A stretch of 64,000 bases of DNA, from positions 434,001 to 498,000 of the forward strand of contig JAYKKR010000001.1 in the NCBI GenBank assembly GCA_036971615.1. The letters run 5' to 3'. Each line of letters begins with the position of its first letter. Position 1 is the stretch's first letter. The DNA comes from Amyloporia xantha. Taxonomy: Eukaryota; Basidiomycota; Agaricomycetes; Polyporales; Adustoporiaceae. Position numbers and translations under genes: made by a program. Of the stretch, positions 11,005 through 22,501 are shown in pieces. Below the pieces are notes generated by a model. The model made no database searches. It had not been told where the DNA came from and saw only the letters and a list, made by a program, of their open reading frames with translations.

Positions 11005-12154
11005 ATGAACTTCTGCTGTGGATCCATACGACCTTCAAACATGTTTCGCCTCCACGAAGGTCTCCGAGGAGGTCGACACATTCTTAACATCATACATGGG
11101 TCTGGACGACTGCTTTCCCGCGCACGACCCCTCTACCGAATCCTCACGCGTGGAAAGTCCTATATCACCGGCACAGAACCATTATCCTGTCTTCTATGTG
11201 GAGGATACGGATATGCCGATTCCCGAATTTGAGCTGGACTGGATTCTAAACTTGGATACGACTCTTATACCGGGTAGCTCCTCGTCGGAGGTTGCTCGTG
11301 ACTTGTGAGTATATAATGATACATTATACTCGACCAGCACTGAGGGGGTCACTATCAGGTCCTCCACTTACTTTTCAAACGAGCAGGCCAAAAATAATGA
11401 TTCTCCTGATGTCCCTACCTTCGTCCATGACTCGCCAGAAGGTTTACTCCCTTCTGCAATAGAATCCATCTGGTCGTGGCCAAGTTTGGAAGGCCATGGT
11501 TTCAGCGAAGGTGTGCCTATACCGTCCGCATCAACGCCGGAATGTCCCACTCCCCGTTCGTGTCATCTCGAGGCAGTACACGCTGATCTATTTGAGGGAG
11601 AAGTGGAGGAGCTCCCGGCTCCGCGGACGCAAAAGGCTCGCTATGCGCCGTATTCGCGTCCACACTCGAATTCTTCAAGAGGTCATCCTCGGGATCTCCC
11701 CAACGTGTCCTCGCCCACCACGTCCACGACCGCCTCCAACGCATCTTCGTCTCGCACAGCTTCTCCTTCCATCAGCCGAACGCGCCGACGGAATGCTCAG
11801 GCTGAGTTGCTCCCAGCAGAGCTCGAGGATGCGCTGCAAAGCCCCTCACGCACTTGCCCCGTATGTGGCTTCGTACCCGCCACTCGCCGCGCACTAGATC
11901 TGGACAGACACATGCAGACGCATCTTGGGGAGAGCAGCAAGGATATGTGGGTCTGCTGTGGGGTTCCTGTAGCCGATGCATGGCGACACGGCATCGACGA
12001 TACGTCGGACGTCAACAACTGGAAGGGTATGGACTTGGTGGGTGGGTGTAGGAAAAGCTTCAGTAGGCGAGACGCGCTAGTGCGCCATCTGAAAAATGTC
12101 CGCTTGAAGTGCTGTGGGGACATGGATCTGGCGGATAGGCTTGCCCAAGAATAA
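11005..12154 (+). CDS. C2H2 zinc-finger regulator with an apparent one-base insertion after the start codon
   Basis: Putative transcription factor with an intron at 11305-11358. The long frame begins at about 11018 with no in-frame ATG before about 11096. The conserved ATG at 11005 is one base out of phase. Comparison with the inverted copy at 60864 (MNFSV...) suggests that one extra G near 11014-11016 broke the frame; removing it would restore an MNFSV start. The N-terminal half is acidic and Ser/Pro-rich, as in activation regions. The middle has Ser/Thr/Arg-rich low complexity. The C-terminus carries one canonical finger (CPVCGFVPATRRALDLDRH followed by MQTH). A second, degenerate unit has CCGVPV, then a conserved GGCRKSFSRRDALVRHLKN. 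This double arrangement is typical of agaricomycete C2H2 regulators. DNA targets are unknown. Translation could also start at the internal ATG near 11096. Confidence 0.75.
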
Positions 12155-12686
12155 GTTTCTGGCCTATCCTTATAATCTATTTATTCAGCAGGTTATAGTG
12201 AGTATCTAAACGTTTACTACATTCTTGTGGCGGAAGCTGATGTTTTGATGTTTCAGAGTATCATCGTACCTGGCGGACTGTGCTACAGTTGAACTGGCTT
12301 CATCTGTAGTTTCTTCGATGTTGTATTTCACTTACTTTCTACGGTCTCTTCCGAATTGCTCTGAAAGTTATCATTACTGTCGTCTGTCGATGCTGTTGTG
12401 AATGGCGACTTCTGTCGTGTATGTTTGCATTCTTTGATTGTGTTCTAGCCGCTATATTGAAATGTATTTACTGATCTTTGTTCCTTACACAATCGTTCAT
12501 TGACGTCATGGATGACTGGAAAGAGCTAGCTTAGCTCGAGGAGGTTATTCTTGGGCGCTTGTCTCACTCCGTGGACCGTCTCTCCTGTCTTCCCCACAGC
12601 GTCTTGCAGCGTCTGTATCTACATATATCTGGCTGGTCTTAGCTAACACTACCAGAATAGAGTGCCAACTCGATAATTCGTGATCC
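12155..12686. other. Intergenic and unresolved 5' end of the RCC1 gene
   Basis: About 530 bases containing the zinc-finger gene terminator and probably the promoter and perhaps a first exon of the RCC1-repeat gene. No other frame is convincing. Confidence 0.45.
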
Positions 12687-14081
12687 TTGCATGCAGGCCT
12701 AGGCATCATTTATCATCTCGACGACGAAGTTGGCGAGCGAAATGCCTCATTCGAACGGAAACTCGTTACCTTCGCTCTCTCACTGCTCTCAGCCGGTTCC
12801 AACGCCCAAGGGCAGCTGGCAACCGGATCAAGCGACGATGCACACACATTCACCACTTGCATATTCGCCGATTGTCCTCCCGGAACTCTTCCTCCTGACA
12901 CCATCAGTATAGCGCAGATCGCTTGCGGCGCGAACCACACCCTGACCCTCCTGCAACGCACAGTAGGCGCGGAGCTCTGGGGCTGCGGCGACGGGCGCAG
13001 AGGTCAACTTGGCCCTTCCTATCTTGCGGACGTTGCTGGGGGCAGTACCTCAGTATTTCGACGGCTCGATCTGCAGTCCGAGCTACGTGTTGTTGGGATG
13101 GCGGGATATACACCTCGCATGATTGCGGTAGGCTGGGAGACGTCGTACGTCGTGTTGTCATCGGCGGGAAAAAGCGACATGCTCATATCGATGGGTGCGG
13201 ATGATTTTGGCAACCTTGGCGTGGGCGGTGCGAAAGGGAAGGGTGTAGCTGGGAGACCTTTCCATGTCGTCGAACTCCGGTCGCTCTTCGCTCAAGAATA
13301 TACGGACGTCGCAGATGAGAATAGGCATCTCTCCGTTCTGTCGTTAGCGACTGGTCCGCACCATGTTGTTGTACAGCTCGAGCTCACACTCTTTGACGGT
13401 TCCACCCGACTGCTCGTCGCAGGCTGGGGAAAGGCTAGACACGGCCAACTGGGCGACGCCGGAAGCACTTCCCAGAAGTTTTCTTCATCGTATGCAGCGC
13501 CTCGCACGGTCCGTCTTGACTACGATACTCATGATTCGATCAAGTCTCTGGCTCTCGGAAGTCAGCATACTGTTTTTCTGCACCAATCGGGACGTGTGTC
13601 AGGCGTTGGAATCGATCGCAAGGGTCAGCTACGAAATCTAGACTCGTTGACCGATGTGCAGGAAGTGGCTTGTACTTGGAACAGTACATTCGCCGTGGTT
13701 CGTGACGACGATGGACAACGTGTGATCTCTACGGGCAGTCACACGAAAGGGCAACTCGGACGAGGACTTGTCGATCTCGATGGGCTTGGTCCCGTCTGCT
13801 TTCCTTTCTCGAATGATACGCATCGTCTGGCAAAAATTGCGTGCGGTAGTGAGCATATCTTGTGCTTGTTCACGCTTGTCGATTCTAGTCGAGGCACAGC
13901 CCTCCAGACTGAGGTCTGGGGATGGGGCTGGAACGAACACGGGAATCTCGGGGTCGGCTCCTTGGACGACCAAGTACTTCCCATACGGATATGGCCCCCA
14001 GATGAGAGCAGTGGACCGGTTGGTCGTGCGCTCGACATATATTGTGGAAATGGGACCAGCTGGGTCGTGATCGTACAATAG
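12687..14081 (+). CDS. RCC1-repeat (beta-propeller) protein, ATS1-like
   Basis: Seven-bladed beta-propeller protein of about 430-460 residues. RCC1 repeats recur along its length: LLSAGSNAQGQLATG, ELWGCGDGRRGQLG, GADDFGNLGVGG, VAGWGKARHGQLGD, GIDRKGQL, STGSHTKGQLGRG and VWGWGWNEHGNLGVG. These alternate with IACGANHTLTLL / LALGSQHTVFL / IACGSEHILCLF strands. The small size and absence of other domains resemble yeast Ats1 and human RCC1-like proteins rather than RCC1 itself, but the Ran-exchange signature was not assessed. The 5' end is not solved: the frame has no in-frame ATG before the repeats. A plausible acceptor just before CCGGTTCC (about 12793) would join to an upstream exon. The gene converges on swi5, with 102 bases between the stops. 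Confidence 0.8.
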   Translation: MHAGLGIIYHLDDEVGERNASFERKLVTFALSLLSAGSNAQGQLATGSSDDAHTFTTCIFADCPPGTLPPDTISIAQIACGANHTLTLLQRTVGAELWGCGDGRRGQLGPSYLADVAGGSTSVFRRLDLQSELRVVGMAGYTPRMIAVGWETSYVVLSSAGKSDMLISMGADDFGNLGVGGAKGKGVAGRPFHVVELRSLFAQEYTDVADENRHLSVLSLATGPHHVVVQLELTLFDGSTRLLVAGWGKARHGQLGDAGSTSQKFSSSYAAPRTVRLDYDTHDSIKSLALGSQHTVFLHQSGRVSGVGIDRKGQLRNLDSLTDVQEVACTWNSTFAVVRDDDGQRVISTGSHTKGQLGRGLVDLDGLGPVCFPFSNDTHRLAKIACGSEHILCLFTLVDSSRGTALQTEVWGWGWNEHGNLGVGSLDDQVLPIRIWPPDESSGPVGRALDIYCGNGTSWVVIVQ

Positions 14082-14183
14082 TGATACACTTCCTAGGCAG
14101 GATATATGCGCGCGTTCTGGACACTGGAACGGTGTAACATGATTTTCAGGGGAAAGGCATAGAAGCGCTATTACTATATGCAG

Positions 14184-14676
14184 TCAGTCGTCGTTAGTGA
14201 GCCCATATTCTTCATGAATTTGTCTGATGGTCATTTGGCGATTTGCAGCTAGCTGAGGAAGTGTTGGGTTCAGCGGCCCGATGTAGAAAGAAAATCACGC
14301 CTACTCTGCCAATGAGAATCTGGAGTACCGAAGGCGCCAGCGTGGCAATATTTCAGTTGTCCTGGTAAGGATATATCAAGAATAGACGAACCTGGGCGGC
14401 ATCTTTCGACTCGTTATATTGGTGGAGGAGTTTGATATGCTTTGAGACTATCTTTTCGGCATCTTCGTTGTCGCTTGTTGTCCGGGTCATCAGCTAGACG
14501 AAGAGATTATCTGGCCGTGACCTCTACGTACCCTAATGTTTTCTGTAGCTCGTCAACTTCGGCTTGTAGAGCAGCAATACGGGCCTGCTGTTTCTAAGGT
14601 GCCTGATTGACGCCAAGAAGCCTATGAAAATAGAACCGAGTTTCCTGCGTACCTTGGCTGAAGTCGATGCGTGCAT
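14184..14676 (-). CDS. swi5: Swi5, RAD51/DMC1 recombination mediator subunit
   Basis: Small nuclear protein that pairs with Sfr1 to stimulate RAD51 and DMC1 strand exchange. It is built from five short exons, too small for simple frame scanning. Exon 1 is 14653-14676 (MHASTSAK). A second exon from 14593 downwards encodes a coiled-coil start (QARIAALQAEVDELQKTL). The third ends at 14392 with KIVSKHIKLLHQYNESKDAA. A 15 nt micro-exon (14305-14319) gives ILIGR. The last exon (14184-14252) gives LAANRQMTIRQIHEEYGL then TNDD. The pattern coiled coil, H-x-K-L-L-H-x-Y-N-E-x-K-D, L-I-G-x-L-A and E-E-Y-G-L is diagnostic of Swi5. The total is about 91 residues, against 85 in fission yeast. The second intron would be only about 34 nt (donor after TAC), so that boundary is least certain. 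Confidence 0.88.
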
Positions 14677-15336
14677 GGTCGTCGTCCGTTAAAGAACTTA
14701 AGGAGATTACGTAGTGTGGTGAGAGGGTGATTGGGCTTCGCAGTAACACCGCCAGGCGCGTTGTTTACGCGTTGTTTGAGCAGTATGCGATCGTGGGGAA
14801 GCGTGGGAAAATACATTACCGCAGGCTCTCCGAGATTTTCGCTCGCATGCGGCTGGCAGCTCGTGCGAAGGATTTCTATTAGCATCCATGCCCTGCGCTA
14901 TCATTCAACAGGCAGCGGCGTAGTCTATTTGGCGTGTTCTTGTTCAGCGACGACAGTCGCATCAACGACCGCAGTCGACACCCTTGGACGCCCTGGACCC
15001 TCGGAGGGCGCGAGTCGGTCCATCGACTGGCCTCTGGCACCATCGGGCTGGTGTGTGTGTGTGTCTATTACTTACACACGCCTGCCAGGATCCAGGACAC
15101 AGCTCCGGTTACAATCGTCCGCACGGGCGGCTCGAAAATCTTCCGGCCTTGCGTTACCGATTTAGATTCGAGATAGGTTGGTCACCCTTCGTGCTTGTCA
15201 CCACCTGCGGAAAGCCAAGCAGACACCACGACTTCGCAGCTGGTCTATAAGTCGATCAATACGCCGCAGCTCGGGCTTATAAGCCTGACGCTCTCTGCAC
15301 CGTCTTTCACTCGTCCTCACTCCGCCTGGCACGACG
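14677..15336. other. Divergent promoter region swi5 / ABC transporter
   Basis: About 660 bases separating the two start codons. It includes a short GT-repeat run near 15051-15062. No gene was recognised. Confidence 0.5.
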
Positions 15337-18300
15337 ATGGCTGCGAGCGTAAAGTTGTTCTGGAGGCAGTTCGCGGCTCTTGTATGGAAGAACTGGATCG
15401 TGCTCTCGAAGCATCCTTGGGTATGTCTAAGTCAATCATTGTTAGGGGAGTGTGAGATTAACATGGTTGAAGCTTAACATTCTTCGATGCGTCCTACTCC
15501 CCATTGGCTACGGGATCTTTCTCGCAGTGGCACAGCTCTTCCTTGTGAAGCCAAATAATGTGAGTATATGTGCCTCCTTTGCTATCCCCAACCTCACGGC
15601 CCTTCTAGTATGGCTTGGGCACTGCAGTAGCTGTTCCCAGTCTTATAGACCAGTATGATGGTTCGATGGCTCTTGTCTGGGCTGATGGTACCGATGGCAC
15701 AGGGAGCCCATCGGCGGAGGACATCATATCGCATATAACGAGCGGGTTCTCATCCAGGCAGCTCAGTAACGTCAAGAAAGCTGACTCTCCCGACGATGTT
15801 CCTCCGATGTGTCCAGAGAACTTCAACGGTTTCTCAGAGTGCTATGCCGCGGTCGTTTTCAACTCGCTGCCTGTGTCCGGAAGTAGCAGCGAAAGCGCTC
15901 TGCAGCCCATCAATTACACTCTTCGGGCGGACGGCGGTCTGTACTACATTAATGTAGCGAAGCATACAAGCAGCTACGAGGAGCGGGTTTTGCCACTGCA
16001 GTGGGCGGTCGACAGCGCCATCATTGAGCTCACGACAGGAGTCCAGCCACAAACTCCACTAGAGTGGCCTTTTACACAAGAAACTAACAGTGAACAGAGC
16101 ACCGACATTCGCCTGAGCTACATTAGAGGACTCCGTACATTACTTGTTCTTGCGCTATTCGTTTGCTATATCGGAATAGCGTACCAGCTGCCAGGGTCAT
16201 TCATGGGCGAACGCGCCAATCTCCTCACCAGTCATCTGAAGGCGATGGGCCTGATGGATTCCGCGCGGATCTTTTCTTGGCACGCCAGCATCTCTCTGGT
16301 GTATCTTCCGGCATGGATCATCGTCTCGATCATCTGGCACTATCGCATATTCACGGGGACGAATGGGGGACTTGTGTTCGTCATTCACCTTCTGCTCGGT
16401 CTCACGCTCGCGAGCTGGTCGTTTTTCGTGTCGGCGCCTTTCGGGAAGAGCCCGCAGCTCGCGGCGATTGCATCGACTGTTCTGTCGATTGTTTTTGCGA
16501 TCCTTGCACTCGTGGACGTGGGTGCGAGTACGGGTGCAGCGTTTATCTTCTCATTGATTTTCCCTCCTGGGTTCTATATATTCGCCATTCGGGCTGTATG
16601 TGGCTTTGAGGTGCACCAAATACCGACCAACATTTTACACCCGGATCCTGACAACCACCTGATTTTGCTACCGTTGATAATTGCTGCCATCGTGAGTGAT
16701 TTATTTCCGCTGTCGCCTGCAAAACTTTCGAGCAATTTCACAGATTGATGTCTTCTTATGGCCTTACTTGGGAGTGCTATTGGAGCGACGACTCTACGAC
16801 GCTAGGAATACATCTACGTCTTCCTGGCGCTTCTGGCGGAAACGTAAATCCAGTTATGAAGAGAACGCATCTTCTGTTCCTCCCGGCATGGCTATCTCGA
16901 TCCGGAACCTCGGCAAGGATTTCCAAACATCATTGTTCAATCGCAAGAAAGGGCTCGTTACTGCAGTAGCGGATCTCAGTCTTGACATCCCGAAGACGGG
17001 CATCTACGTTTTGCTCGGATCCAATGGGTATGTTTCAGATTTTGTAGATGCTGAGACTAGATCATGCACGCATATATTGACTCATTAATGAATCACAGGG
17101 CTGGGAAGTCCACGACGATGTCTATTTTGGCAGGACTTTTAGGCCGCACGCGCGGGTCGGTGTTATTTGAAGGTGGAGCAGAGCGGCCTCCTTTAGGAAC
17201 GATCGGGCTTGTGCCGCAAAAGAACGTGCTGTTCCCAGAGTTGACATGCTACCAAACACTGCGTGTATGGCAAGCGATAAAGCCGCTAGACAGTGGGACG
17301 GACGATGAAGACATAGAACAGTTGCTCCGCGATTGTGATCTTGGAAAGAAGATCCATTACAATGCGAACGCTCTTAGTGGAGGGCAGAAGAGGAAGCTGC
17401 AATTGGCCATCGGACTAGTAGGAGGTTCTAAGAGTACGTTGTCGATTCTCCCATTTCTAAGGATGCATCGTTGATGAACGGCTTGATCCAGTTCTTCTGG
17501 TCGACGAGGTGAGTATGCTATGATGAATCCCTCCACCCTACCGATGACAAATGTAATACTATTTTAGTGTACCTCTGGGGTGGATCCATTGTCTCGCCGT
17601 GCTCTTTGGAGAACTTTGACGTCAGTACGCCACGATAGAACCGTCGTCTTCACCACGCACGTATGTGGTCCATACCTCCATTCCTAGAAAATTGTTTCTG
17701 ACCCCAGACGGTAGTTCCTGGACGAAGCTGATTTGCTTGCGGACACAATTGCGGTACTCGCAGCTCCCGGTAAGCTGGTCGCGCAGGGGACGCCAGTAGC
17801 GTTGAAATCTAGTCTTGGCGAAGGCTACACAGTCAATGTGTCGTTCAACTCTAACCAGTCTGGGGAGAAAGGTGGCGAATCTTCCGAACTCCTTGATCGC
17901 ATTCGGCCGCTGGCACCGTCCTCGTATGTGTCGTCATCTGCCCCAAGCGAAGCCTCTTACCACTTAAAGGCGAAGGATCCTGCGATTGTGCACAAGGTGC
18001 TAGAACTCGTCGAAACAGAGCGGGAAGCAGGCGGACTCGCTTCATACTCCGTCTTGAGCACGTCCATCGAGGACATCTTCCTAGGGCTCTTGCATAACGG
18101 CCCGGATAGCGAGTCTGAGAAGACGGAGAAGCCCTCAGATAGTACTGCATTGGTGCCTGTTCTCTCTCATGGGAGCGCACCCCCTCTAGACTTGACTAGT
18201 GGCCGTAAAAGGTCTCCTCTTGGACAAGCGTTTACGATCTTCCACAAACGGGCTCTCATTGCGCGTCGCAGTTGGTTAACACCTTTCCTTGCCGTCCTTG

Positions 18301-21039
18301 TCGCAGTAGCCGGGTCATGTGTCCCTCTCTTCTTTATAAGTGGTCGCCCTCGCCAATCTTGCGTCCAGACTTTCCACTTTATTGACAGTGTCCCGATATA
18401 CCTTCCTTACTCCCCAGCGACCCTCGCAAGTGCTTCGGAATCTGAGCCGGGTGCCCAAGTATTAGCATCCCCGCCGGGCATCCTTTCTTCACTTGGCTCG
18501 ACAGTGAACACAGTGCCGGTCCAGAACATCGCCAACAACGCTACCTTCGTCAATACTATCACACAAGACTATCAAAATCTGTCTCTTGGGGGAGTATCGA
18601 TGGACTTGCAATCTGGTCAAGCCCTAGTTGCTTGGGAGGCCACTGCGCCTGGGTTGACAGGACTAGTTATGTTGAACTTGGGGTCGAACTTGTTATACAA
18701 CCATGCGCTCAACACATCTGGAAAGGGTGTCGGTATTCCACAGATCATCGCGGCAAATTATCAAGACTTCCCTGGTTTTGATGCCGAGACGTTGCTGGCA
18801 CTGAAATGGGTGGCATTCTACGGAGCTGCTATGGTACCGTCTAGTCACCATTATTCATTGATCTATCTGCTGACGATTTGTACGCAGTCCGTGTTCCCTG
18901 CCTTCTTTTCGTTGTACGTATCCAAGGAGCGCCGATCAGCTGTTCAAGCCATGCAACTCTCGAATGGCCTAGCAAACCCTGCTGGTCTTTGGCTCGGTCA
19001 TCTCATGTTCGATTCGGTGTTCTCTGTAATCATAGCGACCATAATGGTCATCGTGTTTGCCGCTGCATCCAATCAGTTTGCTGGACTGGGATTTTTCGTA
19101 AGTCAACGAGTAGTAATGATTGGTCTTCTACTCATGTATCATGTGTCTAGTGGGTGGTTCTGGTGTTGTATGGGATCGTCGGCGCGTTGTTCTCATACTG
19201 CGTTTCGTTGGCCGTTACGTCGCCTCTTGCGGCATTTGCAGCGTCGGCAGGGTATCAGATCATCATGTTCATAGTAAGCTTTCATCGTGTAATAAGGAGA
19301 GCACTCTTCACAGTTTCTCATGGCACACAGCTCTATCTGGCTGCTTTCCTCCTCACTCTTACCTATGCGAAGACAGTAGCAGACAACTACGATCTGACTC
19401 TCATTCGTGAGTGATGCGAACCGCATTGTCTACTAGCCAACAATCTCAACAGGTTTACAGATTTCACCATGTCAATCGCATCACCCGTGGCTAATGCGGT
19501 ATGTCTTCTGCCTCTTTATATACCGCTCGCCGTCTGATTGCTTTACTAGCTGCAAGCCTCATTCGTTTCCGTTAACTTATTCTCCTTGCTGTGTGACGGC
19601 GACCAGCCGGCAACGGCATCATCGATGGGAAAGCTGACGCGGTTCGGTGGGCCGATACTTTACCTCATTGTAGGCGCATTCATATTGTTCGGCATCCTCG
19701 TGTGGGTCGACTCCGGATCAGTTCTTCCTCGTCGAGTCATACCACACAAACGATCATCGCCCAAAAGTACTGGTACCGCTATTGCTCCTGGTCGCGTCGG
19801 GCGACAGGATGTCGACGACGAGGCCACTGCGGTAGCAGGCTCGAACGATGCGCTCCGCGTGCTAAACGTCGTGAAGGCATTCGGGAGCTCTGACAACAGG
19901 GTTGTTGACAATGTGAGCTTCGGGGTCGGCAAGGACACGATGTTTGCCCTTCTCGGGCCCAACGGTGCTGGGAAGACAACAACATTCAACATGATTCGTA
20001 AGTTTTTCCATCGTGTACTCATACCCTGTTTCATCATATCCGTGCTCTTTAATTAGGGGGCGACGTAATACCTGACGAGGGCGACGTCCTCATCAATGGC
20101 GTCTCCGTAGTGAACCATCCGCGAGCAGCGCGTCTTTCTTTGGGTGTCTGCCCGCAGTTCACAGCCATCGACACTGAGTTGACTGTGGAGGAACATCTCG
20201 TCATATATGGTCGTCTCAAGGGCTTATACCGGGGCGAGGAATTGAGCCGGAACGTCAACGCCCTAATGCGAGCCACCTCGCTGGATGTGTACGCGGATCG
20301 CTTAGCCGTCAGGCTGTCAGGTGGAAATCAACGCAAGTTGGCTCTGGCCATTGCGCTCATTGGTGGGTACGATGTCGTCGCGTAAGTTCACCCTGCTGAA
20401 CGCATAGTTCAGGCAATCCATCGGTGGTACTCATCGACGAGTTTTCTACGGGTATTGACGCCAAGATGAAACGGGACATGTGGGGGACGCTCAGGACAGT
20501 AGCAGTGGGGAAGGCGATTGTGATCACTACTCGTCAGTTATAGGGCTTGCTGTCGTATTGCTGGATGCTGACAAGCCTCTCTTCCTAGACTCCATGGAGG
20601 AAGCATCGGCGTTGGCTAACAAGGTCGGCATCTTGGCCAAGAAGATGCTTGGTATACCCTATTTCGCCCAGGAAATTCTGCTCATGTTGCTAACGCTTCT
20701 GCTCTAGCTGTCGGGACGACTGATTCGTTGGCCGACCGTTATGCCACCTACGAGGTGCACTTCACTTGCCGCACCAGAGAAGAGGTGACCCGTGCCCAAG
20801 AACTCATGTCGCAGATACCGGGATCTCGTAGGGCGGACGATGTGGCGACCCGCTTCGAGGTTCCGATAGGAAATGGGATGTCGCTTGCGCAGCTATTTGG
20901 CGTGCTCTCATCCCAAGACGACTTCGAGTACACGGTGGAGAGGGCGACTCTGGAGAGCGTGTTTTTGAAGGTAATCCGAGAAAACGACGTGCTGGAGGAG
21001 GATCGAGAGACGCAACGAAGAAGGTGGAGGATATGTTGA
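15337..21039 (+). CDS. Full-size ABCA-type ABC transporter
   Basis: Polytopic membrane transporter with two TMD-NBD halves, in an ABCA-like order with NBDs after each TMD. Exon 1 gives MAASVKLFWRQFAALVWKNW and a first membrane helix follows (LRCVLLPIGYGIFLAVAQLF). A long extracytoplasmic loop and five or six helices come next. NBD1 has Walker A GSNGAGKST (split by an intron at about 17030-17100), signature LSGGQKRKLQLAIGL and Walker B LLVDE followed by CTSGVDPLSRRALW. NBD2 has GPNGAGKTTT, LSGGNQRKLALAIALIG and LIDEFSTGIDAKMKRDMW, and a regulatory tail after it. In NBD1 the usual E-P-T-S-G-L-D-P D-loop reads E-C-T-S-G-V-D-P. At least a dozen introns are present. ABCA proteins usually move lipids or lipophilic compounds. 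Export of terpenoids would fit the neighbourhood but is speculation. Confidence 0.9.
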
Positions 21040-21442
21040 TCTGGATACCATGAACTTCATGCTGGAATATACCACGAACATTTGTAATTGGATTATTTAT
21101 CTCATATTTCATCCTACTCGCCTTTCTCCTTACTTATGAAGATGTGCTAATGGACGACGGTGTTGATACTGTATCTATCCATGATAGCGTCGGGTTGTGT
21201 GCAGAATCCATTCGCACACAACTCCACCCTACGTTAGTAGTGACGATCCTATTGCGGTGGGTAGTCGGCGCTTTCCCCAGGCCCGGCGTGGATATTCACA
21301 TCTCAACCACCAATCATACTCAGGAACGTTCGACTCACTAGTGCGGCTCCCCGCTACGGCCGCTAAAGGTTCACTCCCACTGCGAGCTTTTCCAGCGAGC
21401 AACCAAACTCTGCAAAGTTATAGCATACATCCACCCCATATC
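21040..21442. other. Intergenic
   Basis: About 400 bases between the ABC transporter and the acidic-protein gene, both on the plus strand. It holds terminator plus promoter; nothing else was seen. Confidence 0.5.
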
Positions 21443-22149
21443 ATGTCTCAGAAAGTCCCCAAGTCTGTGGCTGAACCTGAACTAGAAGACGGTGAAGCTA
21501 TTGCTCATGTCTGTAGGCATCCGCCATTCTGATTTGCATCTGTTCAGAGGGAGAGGAAAGCGACGTGTACGAGGACCTTGAAGAGGTGTGTAAAACAACT
21601 GGAATTCGTGTCGCGCGAGCTGACCATGTGGCAATTCTCGCCCATGTTCGCTTCGGTTATCAGGAGGGAGACGATGAGCCTGACTATCTCGACGAAGAGG
21701 AGGAGGAAGAGGAGGAAACAGCTGGTCCCGTACGTTGTTGTGGCCGCGCGTTGCTCTCAAACATGCTCTCATCAACCATTTTTAACGCATCACAGAGCGC
21801 CGGGGGATCTAGTCTCACAGCCCTTTTACTAGCAGGGGTGAGTGGCGTCTGCCGTCTCTTCACTCCTTCCTGATCTAAATGACCTCAGCAGGGTGACGCT
21901 GCCAACCGAGAGGAGGAAGAGGAGGAGGACGATGAGTATTCTGAGGAGTTCGAAGACGCGGCCCAGAACGGAACCACAACTCCTGCCGTCTCTACAGTGT
22001 CGGGCACCAAACGGGGCAGAGAGGACGACGAAGCAGCGCCAAGCGCGAGCGCTGCGAGCGGTGAGCTGGAAGATGATTATGGGGAGGTCGATGAAAACAG
22101 CGATATCGTGACGAAAAGAGCGAGGACCTCGGCAGACCCGGAGGCTTAA
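21443..22149 (+). CDS. Small highly acidic protein, unknown function
   Basis: Predicted protein of about 140-150 residues. Exons are 21443-21491, 21548-21585, 21664-21729 and a last exon beginning near 21890. Splicing gives a MSQKVPKSVAEPELEDEGEE start, then repeated runs of Glu and Asp (LDEEEEEEEE, REEEEEEDDEYSEEFED), a KRGRED basic spot and a TKRARTS end before TAA. Such acidic tracts with a short basic nuclear signal are common in histone chaperones and nucleolar proteins. No catalytic or family motif is visible, so no function is assigned. An additional small exon within 21730-21890 cannot be excluded. Confidence 0.65.
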
Positions 22150-22501
22150 ATTTTGGTTGGAAGTATCGCTCTTGACATTTTTATCCGTCTTTATTGCTAC
22201 CCTGTATTCTTTGGACTAATCGCTCTTGTACGTGCCTAGCTATCGTTGGTGAAGGACAAGTTTCATAATTTGTACAATGATCCCCTACAGAATTGTCGTA
22301 CTCGGAGCCTGACATGCTCGATGAAGTCGTTTACCTTTGCTGTAATTGTCGATCGCAATCCCATAGTTTGAACCGTGACAGAACATATAGATTGAATAAT
22401 TCACCGGACATGCATGCGTACTGACTGTCATGAGGGTATAGCAATAGTGACTACCTAGCGTATTTCGTATAGAATGAAGATATGTGGATTTTAAGGGGAT
22501 C
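22150..22501. other. Intergenic, convergent gene ends
   Basis: About 350 bases between the stops of the acidic protein (+) and dynactin p150 (-). No feature beyond 3' UTRs was seen. Confidence 0.5.

Larger units (their letters stand above)
10520..11020. repeat. Left arm of a ~500 bp diverged inverted duplication (promoter and first codons of the C2H2 gene)
   Basis: Reads on the minus strand like the plus strand at about 60848-61345. Conserved blocks include GTTCATTGTGCAGTAAA, GAGCCACTC.AAGAGGCCC and the TATAAAA box. Similarity spans the promoter and stops a few codons into the coding region. Confidence 0.85.
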
